Shown here: one piece after another, positions 17,006-25,434 of the stretch
How positions within the stretch are numbered: position 1 is the first letter of the stretch
Layout of the letters: every line of letters starts with the position of its first letter
NCBI GenBank assembly: GCA_963726825.1
Contig: CAVSDT010000002.1
Span: 1,860,001 to 1,924,000 of the forward strand
DNA from: DATLGB01 sp963726825
Lineage (GTDB): Bacteria > Actinomycetota > Thermoleophilia > Solirubrobacterales > Solirubrobacteraceae
Direction: 5' to 3'
DNA: 64,000 bases
Translations under genes and position numbers: made by a program
Notes under the pieces: model-generated
Databases searched by the model: none
Told to the model about the DNA's origin: nothing
Seen by the model: only the letters and a program-made list of their open reading frames with translations

Positions 17006-18415
17006 ATGGCCGCCGCTGACGCTCCGACGACCACGTCCGCCCCTGGATCGGGCTCCGGGCTGGACCGGTTCTTCCACCTGACCGCGCGCGGGACGACCGC
17101 CCGGATCGAGGCGATCGGCGGCGCGTCGACGTTCCTGACGATGAGCTACATCCTGTTCGTCAACCCGGCGATCCTGTCGGCGGCGGGCATCCCGTTCGAG
17201 GCCGTGGCGGTGGCGACCGCCATCTCGGCCGCGATCGCCACCGCGGTGATGGCCTTCGCGACGAACCTCCCGTTCGCGCTGGCGCCCGGCCTCGGGATCA
17301 ACGCGATCGTCGCGTTCGACCTCGTCCTGGGGCGGGGGCTCGAGTGGCCGGTGGCGATGTCGGCGATCGTCGTCGAGGGCGTGTTCGCCTTCGTCCTCGT
17401 CCTGTTCGGCCTGCGGGAGGCGATCATGCGGGCCGTCCCCTACTCGCTCAAGCTCGCGATCGGCGTGGGCATCGGCGTGTTCATCGCGCTCGTCGGGCTG
17501 CGGGAGGGCGGGATCGTGGTCAACGATCCTGCGACCGGGATCGGCCTCGGCGACCTCAGCACGGGGCCGCCGCTGGTGGCGCTCGGCGGTCTCGGCGTGG
17601 CGATCGTGCTGGCCGTCCGCGGCGTCCGCGGCGCGGTGCTGGGCGGGATGGCGACCGCGGTCGTGCTCGGGCTCGTCTTCGGCGTGCTCGAGGGCCCCGA
17701 CGGGGTCGCGCGCATCCCGGCGGGCACCGACTTCGACACGATCGGCCAGGCGCTCGACCCGGCGAACATCGCGGACGTCCTCACGGTCGCGCTGCTCCCG
17801 ATCATCTTCGCGCTGTTCATGACGGACTTCTTCGACACCGTCGGCACCGCCGTCGCGGTCGGGCGCAGCGGCGGCCTCACGGACGCGGAAGGTCAGCTCC
17901 CGCGCACCCGTCAGCTGCTGCTCGTGGACTCCGCGGCCGCAGCGGGCGGCGGCATCATGGGCTGCTCGAGCGTGACCACCTACGTGGAGAGCGGCGCGGG
18001 CGTCGCGGAGGGCGCCCGGACCGGGCTGTCCTCGCTCGTGGTGGCCGTCGGGTTCATCCTGGCGATCTTCTTCGTCCCCGTCATCTCCCTCGTCGGCCAG
18101 GGCGTCGCGCTCGGCGACGACGTGATCGGGCATCCCGCCGTGGCGCCGGCGCTGATCATGATCGGCTACCTGATGATCCGCCTCGTCGGCGAGATCGACT
18201 GGGCCCGGCCGGAGGACGCGCTGCCGGCGTTCCTCGTGATCGTCGGGATCCCCGTCACGTACGAGATCTCGGCCGGGATCGGCTTCGGCTTCATCGGCTA
18301 CGTCCTCGTGATGGTCGCCCGCGGCCGCACGCGGGAGGTCCACGGCCTCATGTGGCTGGCGGCCGCGGCCTTCGTGGTCTTCTTCGCCGCCGACTGGCTG
18401 AGCCGAACGCTCTAG
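17006..18415 (+). CDS. AzgA-type NCS2 purine permease (adenine/guanine/hypoxanthine)
   Basis: A 469-residue permease with about 12-14 hydrophobic spans. It carries AzgA-subfamily marks: EAIGGASTFLTMSYILFVNP near the N-terminus, NLPFALAPGLGINAIVAF, LFMTDFFDTVGTAVAVG, and SSVTTYVESGAGVAEGARTGLSS. These proteins import adenine, guanine or hypoxanthine with protons. It converges with the adenine deaminase gene with a 4-base overlap of their 3' ends, which fits a purine-salvage pair. The ATG at 17006 is preceded by GGATCGGCGCC, a weak ribosome site. Confidence 0.9.
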   Translation: MAAADAPTTTSAPGSGSGLDRFFHLTARGTTARIEAIGGASTFLTMSYILFVNPAILSAAGIPFEAVAVATAISAAIATAVMAFATNLPFALAPGLGINAIVAFDLVLGRGLEWPVAMSAIVVEGVFAFVLVLFGLREAIMRAVPYSLKLAIGVGIGVFIALVGLREGGIVVNDPATGIGLGDLSTGPPLVALGGLGVAIVLAVRGVRGAVLGGMATAVVLGLVFGVLEGPDGVARIPAGTDFDTIGQALDPANIADVLTVALLPIIFALFMTDFFDTVGTAVAVGRSGGLTDAEGQLPRTRQLLLVDSAAAAGGGIMGCSSVTTYVESGAGVAEGARTGLSSLVVAVGFILAIFFVPVISLVGQGVALGDDVIGHPAVAPALIMIGYLMIRLVGEIDWARPEDALPAFLVIVGIPVTYEISAGIGFGFIGYVLVMVARGRTREVHGLMWLAAAAFVVFFAADWLSRTL

Positions 18416-20139
18416 TAGAGGGTCAGGTCGACGAGCTCGAAGCGCTCCACGTCGACGATCCCCTGGTCGGAGACCTTCAGGGCGGGGATCACCGAGAGCG
18501 CGAGGAACGACAGCGACATGAACGGCGTCGGGACCGTCACGCCGAGCTCGGCGAGGATCGCGGTGAGGGCGTCCATGCGCTCGACCACCGCCTCGACGGG
18601 CTGATCGGTCAGCAGCCCGGCGACCGGAAGCGGCTGCTCCCCCACGACGACGCCGTCGCGCGCCACCGCGATGCCGCCGCCGAGGTCGGCGAGGCGCTGC
18701 ACGCACGCGAGCATCGATGCGTCGTCGACGCCGACGACGACGACGTTGTGGGCGTCGTGCGCGACGGTCGAGGCGAAGGCGCCGGCCCGCAGGCCGAACC
18801 CGCGGGCGAGGCCGACGCCGACGGCGCCGGAGGCGTGGTGGCGCTCGACGACGGCGAGCTTGGCGAGGTCGCGCCCGGGATCGGCCACGATCGCCCCGTC
18901 GCGCACCAGCGCCTCGGCCTCCCCCGCCCCGGTGACGAGGCTGCCGGGGACGACGTCGACCACGCGCACCCGCGGGGCGACGTCCCCCGGAGCGGCGCCC
19001 AGGGCGAGATCGGCCACCGTCAGCGGCGCGACGTGCACCGTGTCGAGCACGACGGCCGGGACCGGCGGGGCGTCGAACGCGACGGCCACGCCGTCACGGG
19101 CCACCACCCGGCCGCCGGCGATCACGGCTGCCGCGCGGAAGTCCGTCAGGTCCTCCAGCAGCACGAGGTCGGCCCGGAACCCGGGCGCGATCGCGCCGAG
19201 GTCACGCAGCCCGTGGGCCTGGGCGCCGTGGAGCGTGGCCATCACGAGTGCGTCCTCCGCGGCGACCCCCTGGGCGACCGCGGCGCGGCACATGCCGTCG
19301 AGGTGCCCCTCGCGCAGCAGGGTCTCCGGCTCGCGGTCGTCGGTGCAGAAGGCGCAGCGCTGCGGCCCATGCCGGCGCACGAGCTCAAGCAGCGCCTCGA
19401 GGTCGCGGGCGCCGGAGGCCTCGCGCAGCAGGATCCACATGCCGCGGCGGCGCTTGTCGAGCGCCTCCTCCCACGTGGTCGCCTCGTGGTCGGAGGAGAT
19501 GCCGGCGGCGGCGTAGGCGTCCAGCGCAGCGCCGCGCAGCCCCGGGGCGTGGCCGTCGGCGTGCGTGGCGCCCGGCAGGGCGAGCTTGGCCAGCAGCGCC
19601 GGATCGGCGGCGACGACGCCGGGGAAGTCCATCACCTCGGCGATCCCGAGCGCCCGCGGATGCTCGAGCACGGCAGCCATCCCGTCGGGCCCGAGCGGGG
19701 CGCGCGGCGTCTCGAAGCGGGAGGCCGGCACGCACGACGGCGCCATGACGTAGACGCGCAGCGGCAGGCCCTCCGTCGCCTCGAGCATCCAGCGGATGCC
19801 GGCGAGGCCGAGGACGTTGGCGACCTCGTGCGGATCGGTGACGACGGTCGTCGTGCCGTGCGGCAGGATCGCGCGGGCGAACTCCGCCGGCACGAGCTTG
19901 GAGGACTCGATGTGCACGTGGGCATCGACGAAGCCGGGGACGAGGCAGCGGCCGGTGCCGTCGAGCTCCTCCGGCGCGGGGCCGTAGGCGCCGACGCCGG
20001 CGATGCGGCCGTCGGCCACCGCGACGTCGCCGTCGAGCCATTCGCGGGTGAACGCGCTGAAGACGCGGGCGCCGCGCACGACGAGGTCCGGCTCGGCGTC
20101 CCCACGGGCGACGGCGATCAGGCGCGCGCGATCGGTCAT
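18412..20139 (-). CDS. ade: Adenine deaminase
   Basis: A 575-residue amidohydrolase converting adenine to hypoxanthine and ammonia in the cytoplasm. Family motifs are present in order: VPGFVDAHVHIESSKL (metal histidines), TTTVVTDPHEVANVLG, EVMDFPGVV, HADGHAPGLRG, SDHEATTWEEA and AFCTDDREP. Length is usual for bacterial Ade. It ends tail-to-tail with the purine permease, so imported adenine can be deaminated. The start ATG is preceded by a gap holding a hairpin downstream of a tiny zinc-ribbon gene. Confidence 0.94.
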   Translation of the reverse strand: MTDRARLIAVARGDAEPDLVVRGARVFSAFTREWLDGDVAVADGRIAGVGAYGPAPEELDGTGRCLVPGFVDAHVHIESSKLVPAEFARAILPHGTTTVVTDPHEVANVLGLAGIRWMLEATEGLPLRVYVMAPSCVPASRFETPRAPLGPDGMAAVLEHPRALGIAEVMDFPGVVAADPALLAKLALPGATHADGHAPGLRGAALDAYAAAGISSDHEATTWEEALDKRRRGMWILLREASGARDLEALLELVRRHGPQRCAFCTDDREPETLLREGHLDGMCRAAVAQGVAAEDALVMATLHGAQAHGLRDLGAIAPGFRADLVLLEDLTDFRAAAVIAGGRVVARDGVAVAFDAPPVPAVVLDTVHVAPLTVADLALGAAPGDVAPRVRVVDVVPGSLVTGAGEAEALVRDGAIVADPGRDLAKLAVVERHHASGAVGVGLARGFGLRAGAFASTVAHDAHNVVVVGVDDASMLACVQRLADLGGGIAVARDGVVVGEQPLPVAGLLTDQPVEAVVERMDALTAILAELGVTVPTPFMSLSFLALSVIPALKVSDQGIVDVERFELVDLTLY

Positions 20140-20169
20140 GCGCGAAGCCTAGGAAGCGAGACGCTCCAC

Positions 20170-20207
20170 CCCCGGCCCTGGTGCGCGCTCTTCGCGCGGG
20201 GCCGGGG
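20170..20207 (-). terminator. Hairpin after the small zinc-ribbon gene, upstream of ade
   Basis: CCCCGGCC (20170-20177) pairs with GGCCGGGG (20200-20207), enclosing a second stem GCGCG/CGCGC. It lies downstream of the 34-codon gene and about 30 bases upstream of the ade start. It could end the upstream operon or attenuate read-through. Confidence 0.45.
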
Positions 20208-20226
20208 AGGCGGATCGTCTAGGTGC

Positions 20227-20331
20227 CTAGCGCTCGGTCAGGGCGCCGCCGCAGAAGGGACAGGAGTCCCGATGGGCAACGCGGTCCGAGGACCAGAGTC
20301 GAAGGCACCGTGAGCAGATGACGCGCAGCAT
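20227..20331 (-). CDS. 34-residue zinc-ribbon protein
   Basis: A tiny gene of 34 codons. Support comes from a strong Shine-Dalgarno GGAGG 7 bases before the ATG and from two CxxC knuckles (C6/C9 and C24/C27) spaced as in a zinc ribbon. The second knuckle reads SCPFCGGALTER. It follows the carboxylate-amine ligase homologue by 32 bases on the same strand, with a terminator-like hairpin after it. It is probably a cytoplasmic zinc-binding protein; partner and role are unknown. A chance frame is less likely because ribosome site, cysteine pattern and position all agree. Confidence 0.6.
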   Translation of the reverse strand: MLRVICSRCLRLWSSDRVAHRDSCPFCGGALTER

Positions 20332-20363
20332 GGCGTCACCTCCCTTTCTTTCGTGGAGCGCGG

Positions 20364-21377
20364 TCAGTCCTTGCGCTCCGGTGCACCCTCCACTCTAGGG
20401 ACTCCAGCCGACGTCAGCGCCGTGAGCTCCCGCAGGAGCATCGGCATGCCGCCGAGGGCGTGCGCCTCGCGCTGACGGGCGGCGCCCCCGCCACGGCGGA
20501 CGAGGTCCGCGACGGCGTCCACCGCGTCGCGGCACCCGAGGTCGTCGGCGTGCTCGCGGGCGCGCGCCACCGCGGCGTGGGCGAGGTCGGCGACGGGTCG
20601 CGGCGTCCCGTCCGGCCCGGGCAGCGTCCCGGCCACACCGAAGCGGCCGGCACGGAAGGACCCCTCCTCCACGAGCTCCGCGGGCGGATCCTCCCCGGGC
20701 GGCGCGGTCGCATGGAAGCGCCCGAGCGCGTGCACGAGGGCGACGACGACCTCGAGGTCCGCGACGGACGCCTGCACGTCGAGCGCCCGCAGCTCGACGG
20801 TCCCGAGCCGCGGGTGCAGCCGCAGCTTCCACCAGAACCACGTGTAGTCGGGCACCTCGGCGGCGCGGGCGAGGCGCGCGGCCATCGCGGCGAAGTCCTC
20901 GAAGTCCCGCACCGCGCGGGGGACGCCGGAGCGCGCCCAGCCGCGCATCGTCAGGTCGCGCGCCGACGCCAGCCCCGTGTCGCGGCCGTGGCGGTACGGG
21001 GAGTTGGCCGCCAGCGCCTGGAGCAGCGGCAGGTCGCGCCGCAGGCCGTTGTAGGCGCGCACCGCGTGCTCGGCGTCAGGCATCCCCACGTGGATGTGCA
21101 GGCCGGCGACCGGGTCGGCCGCACCGTCGCCCAGCAGCGCGCGGACCTGCTCGTAGCGCGCCTTGTCCGTGACCGCCGACTCGCCCTCGAGCGCACGGGG
21201 GTGCGTGCCGGAGGCCAGCAGGCCGGCGCCCGTGTCGAGCACCGCGCCGCGCAGGCGGCGCAGCGCGGCGACCGCCTCGCCGGCCGAGCCGCAGACGTCC
21301 GTGATCCCCTCGACCTGACAGGCGTGCAGCTCGCGCTCGACGTGCCCGCCGTGGGGCTCCCGCAGGCGATCGACCAC
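20364..21377 (-). CDS. Carboxylate-amine ligase (YbdK/GCS2-like), N-terminally short
   Basis: A 337-residue homologue of YbdK-type glutamate-cysteine ligase-like enzymes. Recognisable stretches are ERELHACQVEGITDVCGSAGEA, SGTHPRALEG, VAGLHIHVGMPD, ANSPYRHGRDTGLASAR and LGTVELRALDVQ. The usual N-terminal 40-50 residues, including the GxExE strand that helps bind metal and ATP, are absent. No upstream frame restores them before the preceding gene. The GTG at 21377 is the first usable start. It may be inactive, diverged or truncated. It is the fourth gene in an SDR-GPP34-hypothetical-ligase series with short spacers. Confidence 0.7.
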   Translation of the reverse strand: MVDRLREPHGGHVERELHACQVEGITDVCGSAGEAVAALRRLRGAVLDTGAGLLASGTHPRALEGESAVTDKARYEQVRALLGDGAADPVAGLHIHVGMPDAEHAVRAYNGLRRDLPLLQALAANSPYRHGRDTGLASARDLTMRGWARSGVPRAVRDFEDFAAMAARLARAAEVPDYTWFWWKLRLHPRLGTVELRALDVQASVADLEVVVALVHALGRFHATAPPGEDPPAELVEEGSFRAGRFGVAGTLPGPDGTPRPVADLAHAAVARAREHADDLGCRDAVDAVADLVRRGGGAARQREAHALGGMPMLLRELTALTSAGVPRVEGAPERKD

Positions 21378-21396
21378 CGCCGCGGGCTGCCGGTGG

Positions 21397-21720
21397 TCAA
21401 TCGAACACGTCGATCCAGCGCAGGACGCGCGCCCCCTCCCCGAGGTGCACGGGCACGCTGCGGGTGCGTCGTCGCAGGCTGCGGCGGCTGCCGAGGGCGC
21501 CGCGGACGACGTCCTCGACGACGCGCAGGTCCTCCGGCGCCGGCGTCTCGCCGACCCGCAGGACCAGGCCCGCTGAGAGCAGGTGCACCGCGGTGTCGTG
21601 CCGGCGGGCGGGATCGGGCTGGCGCACCTCGACCTCGACGCCGCGATCGCGCAGGCCGGCGGCCACGTCGTCGGCGAGCTGGCCGTCGGCGCCCGAGCGG
21701 TTGTCGACCACGACGTGCAT
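21397..21720 (-). CDS. Hypothetical protein, 107 residues
   Basis: An uncharacterised protein of 107 residues. Its ATG overlaps the stop of the GPP34 gene by one base (TGATG), so translation is probably coupled. It has alternating strand/helix character (HVVVDNRSG, VAAGLRDRGVEVEVR, HLLSAGLVLRVG) and an Arg-rich segment (SRRSLRRRTRS) before VPVHLGEGARVLRWIDVFD. There is no signal peptide or membrane span. I do not recognise the family. Its fixed position between a GPP34 protein and the ligase homologue suggests a shared process. Confidence 0.65.
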   Translation of the reverse strand: MHVVVDNRSGADGQLADDVAAGLRDRGVEVEVRQPDPARRHDTAVHLLSAGLVLRVGETPAPEDLRVVEDVVRGALGSRRSLRRRTRSVPVHLGEGARVLRWIDVFD

Positions 21721-22391
21721 CAGCTGCTCGGTGTGGTCGCCGCGGTCGTCGACGCGATGACGGAGACCATGATCGCCGCCTGGATGCCGTCGACCGTCCG
21801 CTTGACGGCGTCGCCGGACGCGGTCCGCGCGGCGACGTCCTTCGCGCGCTTCTTGGCCGCGCGGCGATCGTGCTTCCCGACGGCCTTGCCGACGAGGTCG
21901 AGCGCGACGAGCAGCGACAGGAGCATCGCCTCGTCCTCCGTCGGCTCCCGGCCGGTGACGAGGACGTCGTGCAGGCCGGCGCGCAGCTCCCGCTCGGGTG
22001 CGGGGTCGGCGGTCGGGAAGCGCACGGTCTCGAACAGGCCCAGGCGCTTGCGGCGCTCCTCCTCGAGGACCCCGCGCTGCACCAGGGGCTCGGCGACGCG
22101 CTCGCGGAACGGCTTGAGCCTGGACGGCAGCCGGCTGATCCAGCCGTCGGGCTTGCGCCGCTTCTCGTCGGCGGCGATGACCTCGTGGGCGGCGCGCAGC
22201 GTCGGGTGCGCGGGCGGGGTGGGTTGGGGGACGAGCCGCTTGTCCTCCTCCCTGAGGTGCTCGCCGCGGACGAGGTCGATCAGCAGCGCGCCCGCGAGCC
22301 CGGGGTCGCCGCCCCAGGAGGACTCGTCCTTGCCGCTGTCGTCGTCGGTGGCGATCAGCAGCAGCGCCTCGGCGAGGATCAGGTCGCTCAC
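21720..22391 (-). CDS. GPP34 (Golgi phosphoprotein 3-like) family protein
   Basis: A 223-residue cytoplasmic protein of the GOLPH3/GPP34 family. It starts with SDLILAEALLLIATDDDSG, the usual first helix, and has GGDPGLAGALLIDLVRG, HEVIAADEKRRKPDGWISRL, LVQRGVLEEERRKRLGLF and LLVALDLVGKAVG. In eukaryotes GOLPH3 binds PI4P; bacterial members are common in actinobacteria and mostly unstudied. The GTG at 22391 overlaps the SDR stop (GTGA), and an in-frame upstream extension would lie inside the SDR gene. Function is inferred only at family level. Confidence 0.85.
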   Translation of the reverse strand: MSDLILAEALLLIATDDDSGKDESSWGGDPGLAGALLIDLVRGEHLREEDKRLVPQPTPPAHPTLRAAHEVIAADEKRRKPDGWISRLPSRLKPFRERVAEPLVQRGVLEEERRKRLGLFETVRFPTADPAPERELRAGLHDVLVTGREPTEDEAMLLSLLVALDLVGKAVGKHDRRAAKKRAKDVAARTASGDAVKRTVDGIQAAIMVSVIASTTAATTPSS

Positions 22392-23323
22392 GCTGCGGCC
22401 CCGGCACCGAGGTCGAACGTCACCCCGGTCAGCTCCTCCGATGTGCTCCACAGCCGCCGGGCGGCGACCTCGTCGCGGGCGGCGTCCGTGCACCCCACGG
22501 GCTGCGGGAAGCCGCGCTGCTCGCCCGGGCCGTCGGGGCCGATGAACGTCCCGCCGACCAGGCCGGGCTCCGTCGCGGCGTACAGCGTGGGCAGGGCGCC
22601 CATGGCGGCGGACTGGGCGATGACCTTGTTGGCGACCGCCATCACGACCTTGTCGACCAGCGGCGCGTTGGAGGACTGCAGGTTCGTCGCGGCGTAGCCC
22701 GGGTGGGCGGCGACGCTGAGGACGTCCGAGCCGGCGGCCCGCAGCCGCCGGTCGAGCTCGAACATGAACAGGAGGTTCGCGAGCTTGGACTGCCCGTAGG
22801 CGGTCCAGCGGAAGTAGCGCTCCTTGCGCTGCAGGTCGTCGAAGGTCATCTTCCCGATCCGGTGCGCGCCGCTCGAGAGCGTCACCACGCGGGCGCCGTC
22901 GACGCCGAGCAGCAGGTCGATCAGCCGGCCGGTGAGGGCGAAGTGGCCGAGGTGGTTGGTCCCGATCTGGACCTCGAAGCCGTCCGCGGTCTCGCGCCGC
23001 GGCGGCGCCATCAGCCCGGCGTTGTTGATCAGGAGGTCCAGCGAGCCCTCGTCGGCGTGCAGCGCATCCGAGAAGGCCTCGATGCTGGCGAGTGAGCCGA
23101 GGTCGAGCTCACGCACCGAGACGTCCGCTCCGGGCACCGCGGAGCGGATCTCGGACTGCGCGCGGTCGGCCTTCTCGAGGTTGCGGCAGGCCAGGACGAC
23201 ACGCGCACCCTTGCGGGCCAGCTCCTGCGCGGTGATCAGGCCCAGTCCGCTGTTGGCGCCCGTGACGACGGCCAGGCGGCCCGTCTGGTCGGGGATGCGG
23301 TCGGCGGTCCACTTTGCGCTCAT
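22388..23323 (-). CDS. Short-chain dehydrogenase/reductase (retinol-dehydrogenase-like)
   Basis: A 311-residue classical SDR. It has VVTGANSGLGLITAQELARKG (nucleotide-binding TGxxxGxG), LINNAGLM, VTLSSGAHRIG with the catalytic Ser, and AYGQSKLANLLF with Tyr-x-x-x-Lys. The long C-terminus with TNLQSS and AATEPGLVGGTFIG resembles the WW-oxidoreductase/RDH11-like group common in actinobacteria. Substrate is unknown. It heads a four- or five-gene minus-strand series with GPP34 and others, and diverges from the secreted DUF3089 protein. Confidence 0.9.
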   Translation of the reverse strand: MSAKWTADRIPDQTGRLAVVTGANSGLGLITAQELARKGARVVLACRNLEKADRAQSEIRSAVPGADVSVRELDLGSLASIEAFSDALHADEGSLDLLINNAGLMAPPRRETADGFEVQIGTNHLGHFALTGRLIDLLLGVDGARVVTLSSGAHRIGKMTFDDLQRKERYFRWTAYGQSKLANLLFMFELDRRLRAAGSDVLSVAAHPGYAATNLQSSNAPLVDKVVMAVANKVIAQSAAMGALPTLYAATEPGLVGGTFIGPDGPGEQRGFPQPVGCTDAARDEVAARRLWSTSEELTGVTFDLGAGAAA

Positions 23324-23378
23324 GCTTCGATGGGTTCCCGCAGGCGCGCCGCGCGAACCGCACCGTAGGCTCACCCGC

Positions 23379-24527
23379 ATGAGGGGAGCCCTGCTCGCCG
23401 GTGCCTGCGCACTGGCCCTGTCGTCCATCGCGGTCGCCGCGCCATCCGCCGAGGCGGCCACCACCTGGCTCTGCAAGCCGGGGCTGGCCGACGACGCCTG
23501 TGCGGTCGGGACCGCGACGACGCGGCTGACGCCGAAGCTCGAGCCGCTCGACGACCGTTCCCCGGTCCGCGCGCGTCCGCGCCGGGTGGACTGCTTCTAC
23601 GTCTACCCCACGGTGTCGGACGAGAAGGGGATCCAGGCGTCGCGCGACGTCCGGCCCGAGCTGCGCTCCATCGCCCGCTTCCAGGCGGCCCGCTACGGCA
23701 GCCGCTGCCGGCTCTTCGCGCCCGTCTACCGCCAGCTGACCCTCGCCGGGATCGGCGGCGGCGTCGACCCCGCCGCGCAGGCCCGCGCCGCCGACACCGC
23801 CTACGGCGACGTCCGCGCCGCGTTCCGCGAGTACCTGCGCAAGAGCAACCACGGGCGCCCGTTCGTGGTCATCGGGCACTCCCAGGGCGCCGCGATGGGC
23901 CGCCGCCTCGTCCACGAGGAGATCGACAAGGACGCCGCCCTGCGCAAGCGGATGCTGTCGGCGATCCTGCTCGGGGGCAACGTGACGGTCCGGCGCGGCG
24001 CCGACCGCGGCGGCGACTTCCGGCACGTCCCCGCCTGCCGGCGGCCCTCCCAGCTCGGGTGCGTCGTCGCCTTCTCCACGTACGGCGAGCAGCCGCCGGC
24101 CGACTCCATCTTCGGCCGCACGGGTGGCCGGCTGGACCGCCTCGCCGGAACGGAGGGAACGAGGAGGACGGAGGTCCTGTGCACCAACCCCGCCGCGCTG
24201 CGCGGGGGCGAGGCCCGCCTGCATCCGGCCTTCCCGTCGGAGCCGTTCGCCCCGGGCACCACCATCTCCCTGGGGATCGGCCTCGTCGGATTCGAGCTGC
24301 CGACCGCGGACACGCCGTGGCTGGCCGTCCCCGCGAGCTTCAGCGGCCGCTGCTCTCGCGCGGGCGGGGCGAACGTGCTGCGCGTGACCGCCCGCGGCGG
24401 CGCGCCGACGCCCAGGTCCTCCCCCGACGCGACCTGGGGCCTGCACCTGCTGGACGCCAACATCGCGCTCGACGACCTCGTCGACCTCGTCGGCGACGAG
24501 GAGCGGGCCTACTTCAAGCGGCGCTAG
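23379..24527 (+). CDS. Secreted DUF3089-type alpha/beta hydrolase
   Basis: A 382-residue protein with a clear N-terminal signal peptide (hydrophobic LAGACALALSSIAVAAPSAEA, cleavage near residue 26). The DUF3089 lipase-like domain follows: DCFYVYPTVSDEKG near the start, AFREYLRKSNHGRPFVVIGHSQGA with nucleophile S168, and a C-terminal TWGLHLLDANIALDDL that places the likely catalytic His. Several cysteines fit a disulfide-bearing exported enzyme. The substrate is probably an ester or lipid but is not determinable. It converges with and overlaps the next minus-strand gene by 14 bases. Confidence 0.85.
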   Translation: MRGALLAGACALALSSIAVAAPSAEAATTWLCKPGLADDACAVGTATTRLTPKLEPLDDRSPVRARPRRVDCFYVYPTVSDEKGIQASRDVRPELRSIARFQAARYGSRCRLFAPVYRQLTLAGIGGGVDPAAQARAADTAYGDVRAAFREYLRKSNHGRPFVVIGHSQGAAMGRRLVHEEIDKDAALRKRMLSAILLGGNVTVRRGADRGGDFRHVPACRRPSQLGCVVAFSTYGEQPPADSIFGRTGGRLDRLAGTEGTRRTEVLCTNPAALRGGEARLHPAFPSEPFAPGTTISLGIGLVGFELPTADTPWLAVPASFSGRCSRAGGANVLRVTARGGAPTPRSSPDATWGLHLLDANIALDDLVDLVGDEERAYFKRR

Positions 24528-25407
24528 CCAGCGCCGGGCGGGCGTCGACCCCGTCGGCCTCCGCGAGCGCCGCCAGCAGGGGGTCGTGGCGGCCCGCGAG
24601 CAGGTCGCCGACCGGGTCGGAGGAGTGGCGCAGCAGGTCGCGGTAGGGCAGCGTGCTCATCGCACGGGCGGCGAGCACGCGCCGGCGGTCGGCCGCGCCC
24701 GCCGCACTTCCGGCACGCTTGTGTGCCTGTCGCGCATCTGGGTGGTCGGGGTTGGCCGCGATATCCGCGGCCAACCCCGACCACGCCGTGTCGGTGGGGT
24801 CCGCGGCCCGAGCGCCGGGGGGCGGCGGGACCGCGCCGGGGGCCGGCGGGACCGCGCCCGCGGGCGGCGGGACCGCGCCGGGGGGCGCCCCGGCCGCGCC
24901 GAAGACCCGCGCGGCCGCCGTCCAGCCGAGGACGCCGCGCACCCGGGTCGGGCCGACGCGGGCGAGGAGCAGCCCAGCGGGCAGCAGGAAGGTCAGCCAG
25001 CCGAGCAGGTTGGCGAGTCCGTAGGCCCGCCGCTCCCCGTCGCGGCCGGCGGCGACGACCTTGCCGCCGGAGTCCGCGCCCGCCTGCTCGACGGTCCTGC
25101 CGGCATCGTCGCCCGCGCCCCGCAACGCGGCTTCGAGGGTCCCGCCGATGACCGGGGCGCCGCCGACCGCGCCGCCGGCGCCGCCGAAGCCGTCCCGCAG
25201 CGCGCCGCCGACCGTGTTGCCCGTGTCCTGCACGGCCGACCCGGCGTCCTGCAGGCCACGACCGAGGCCGGCGAGCTCGGCGACGCCGTCGTGGACCTTC
25301 ATCCCCGCCCAACCGAACACCACGACCCCCAGCAGGACGGCGACGTCGAGGAGGATCGTCCGGCGCCGGGCGCGCGGTGTCGTCGGGTACAGCTGCACGG
25401 AGCTCAT
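24514..25407 (-). CDS. Hypothetical membrane protein with Pro-rich linker
   Basis: A 297-residue protein not assigned to a family. It has a hydrophobic span near residues 19-37 and a Gly/Ala/Asp-rich periplasmic-side region (VQDTGNTVGGALRDG, VIGGTLEAALRGAGDDAG). A second span lies near 133-152 (LLGWLTFLLPAGLLLARVG). After it come tandem PPGAVPPPAGAVPPAPG units and a helical C-terminal domain, probably cytoplasmic. The two-span layout with a long extracellular loop resembles a sensor or scaffold. It lies downstream of the two beta-propeller paralogues (28-base gap), so the three may form one transcription unit. Confidence 0.65.
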   Translation of the reverse strand: MSSVQLYPTTPRARRRTILLDVAVLLGVVVFGWAGMKVHDGVAELAGLGRGLQDAGSAVQDTGNTVGGALRDGFGGAGGAVGGAPVIGGTLEAALRGAGDDAGRTVEQAGADSGGKVVAAGRDGERRAYGLANLLGWLTFLLPAGLLLARVGPTRVRGVLGWTAAARVFGAAGAPPGAVPPPAGAVPPAPGAVPPPPGARAADPTDTAWSGLAADIAANPDHPDARQAHKRAGSAAGAADRRRVLAARAMSTLPYRDLLRHSSDPVGDLLAGRHDPLLAALAEADGVDARPALASAA

Positions 25408-25434
25408 TGCGCCGCCGTACCCGGACGGGCGGGA

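Noticed and set aside
17344..20313. A 989-codon plus-strand open frame across azgA and ade
   Set aside because: It is out of frame with the permease and antisense to adenine deaminase; it is composed of Arg/Gly/Ala-rich sequence without motifs.
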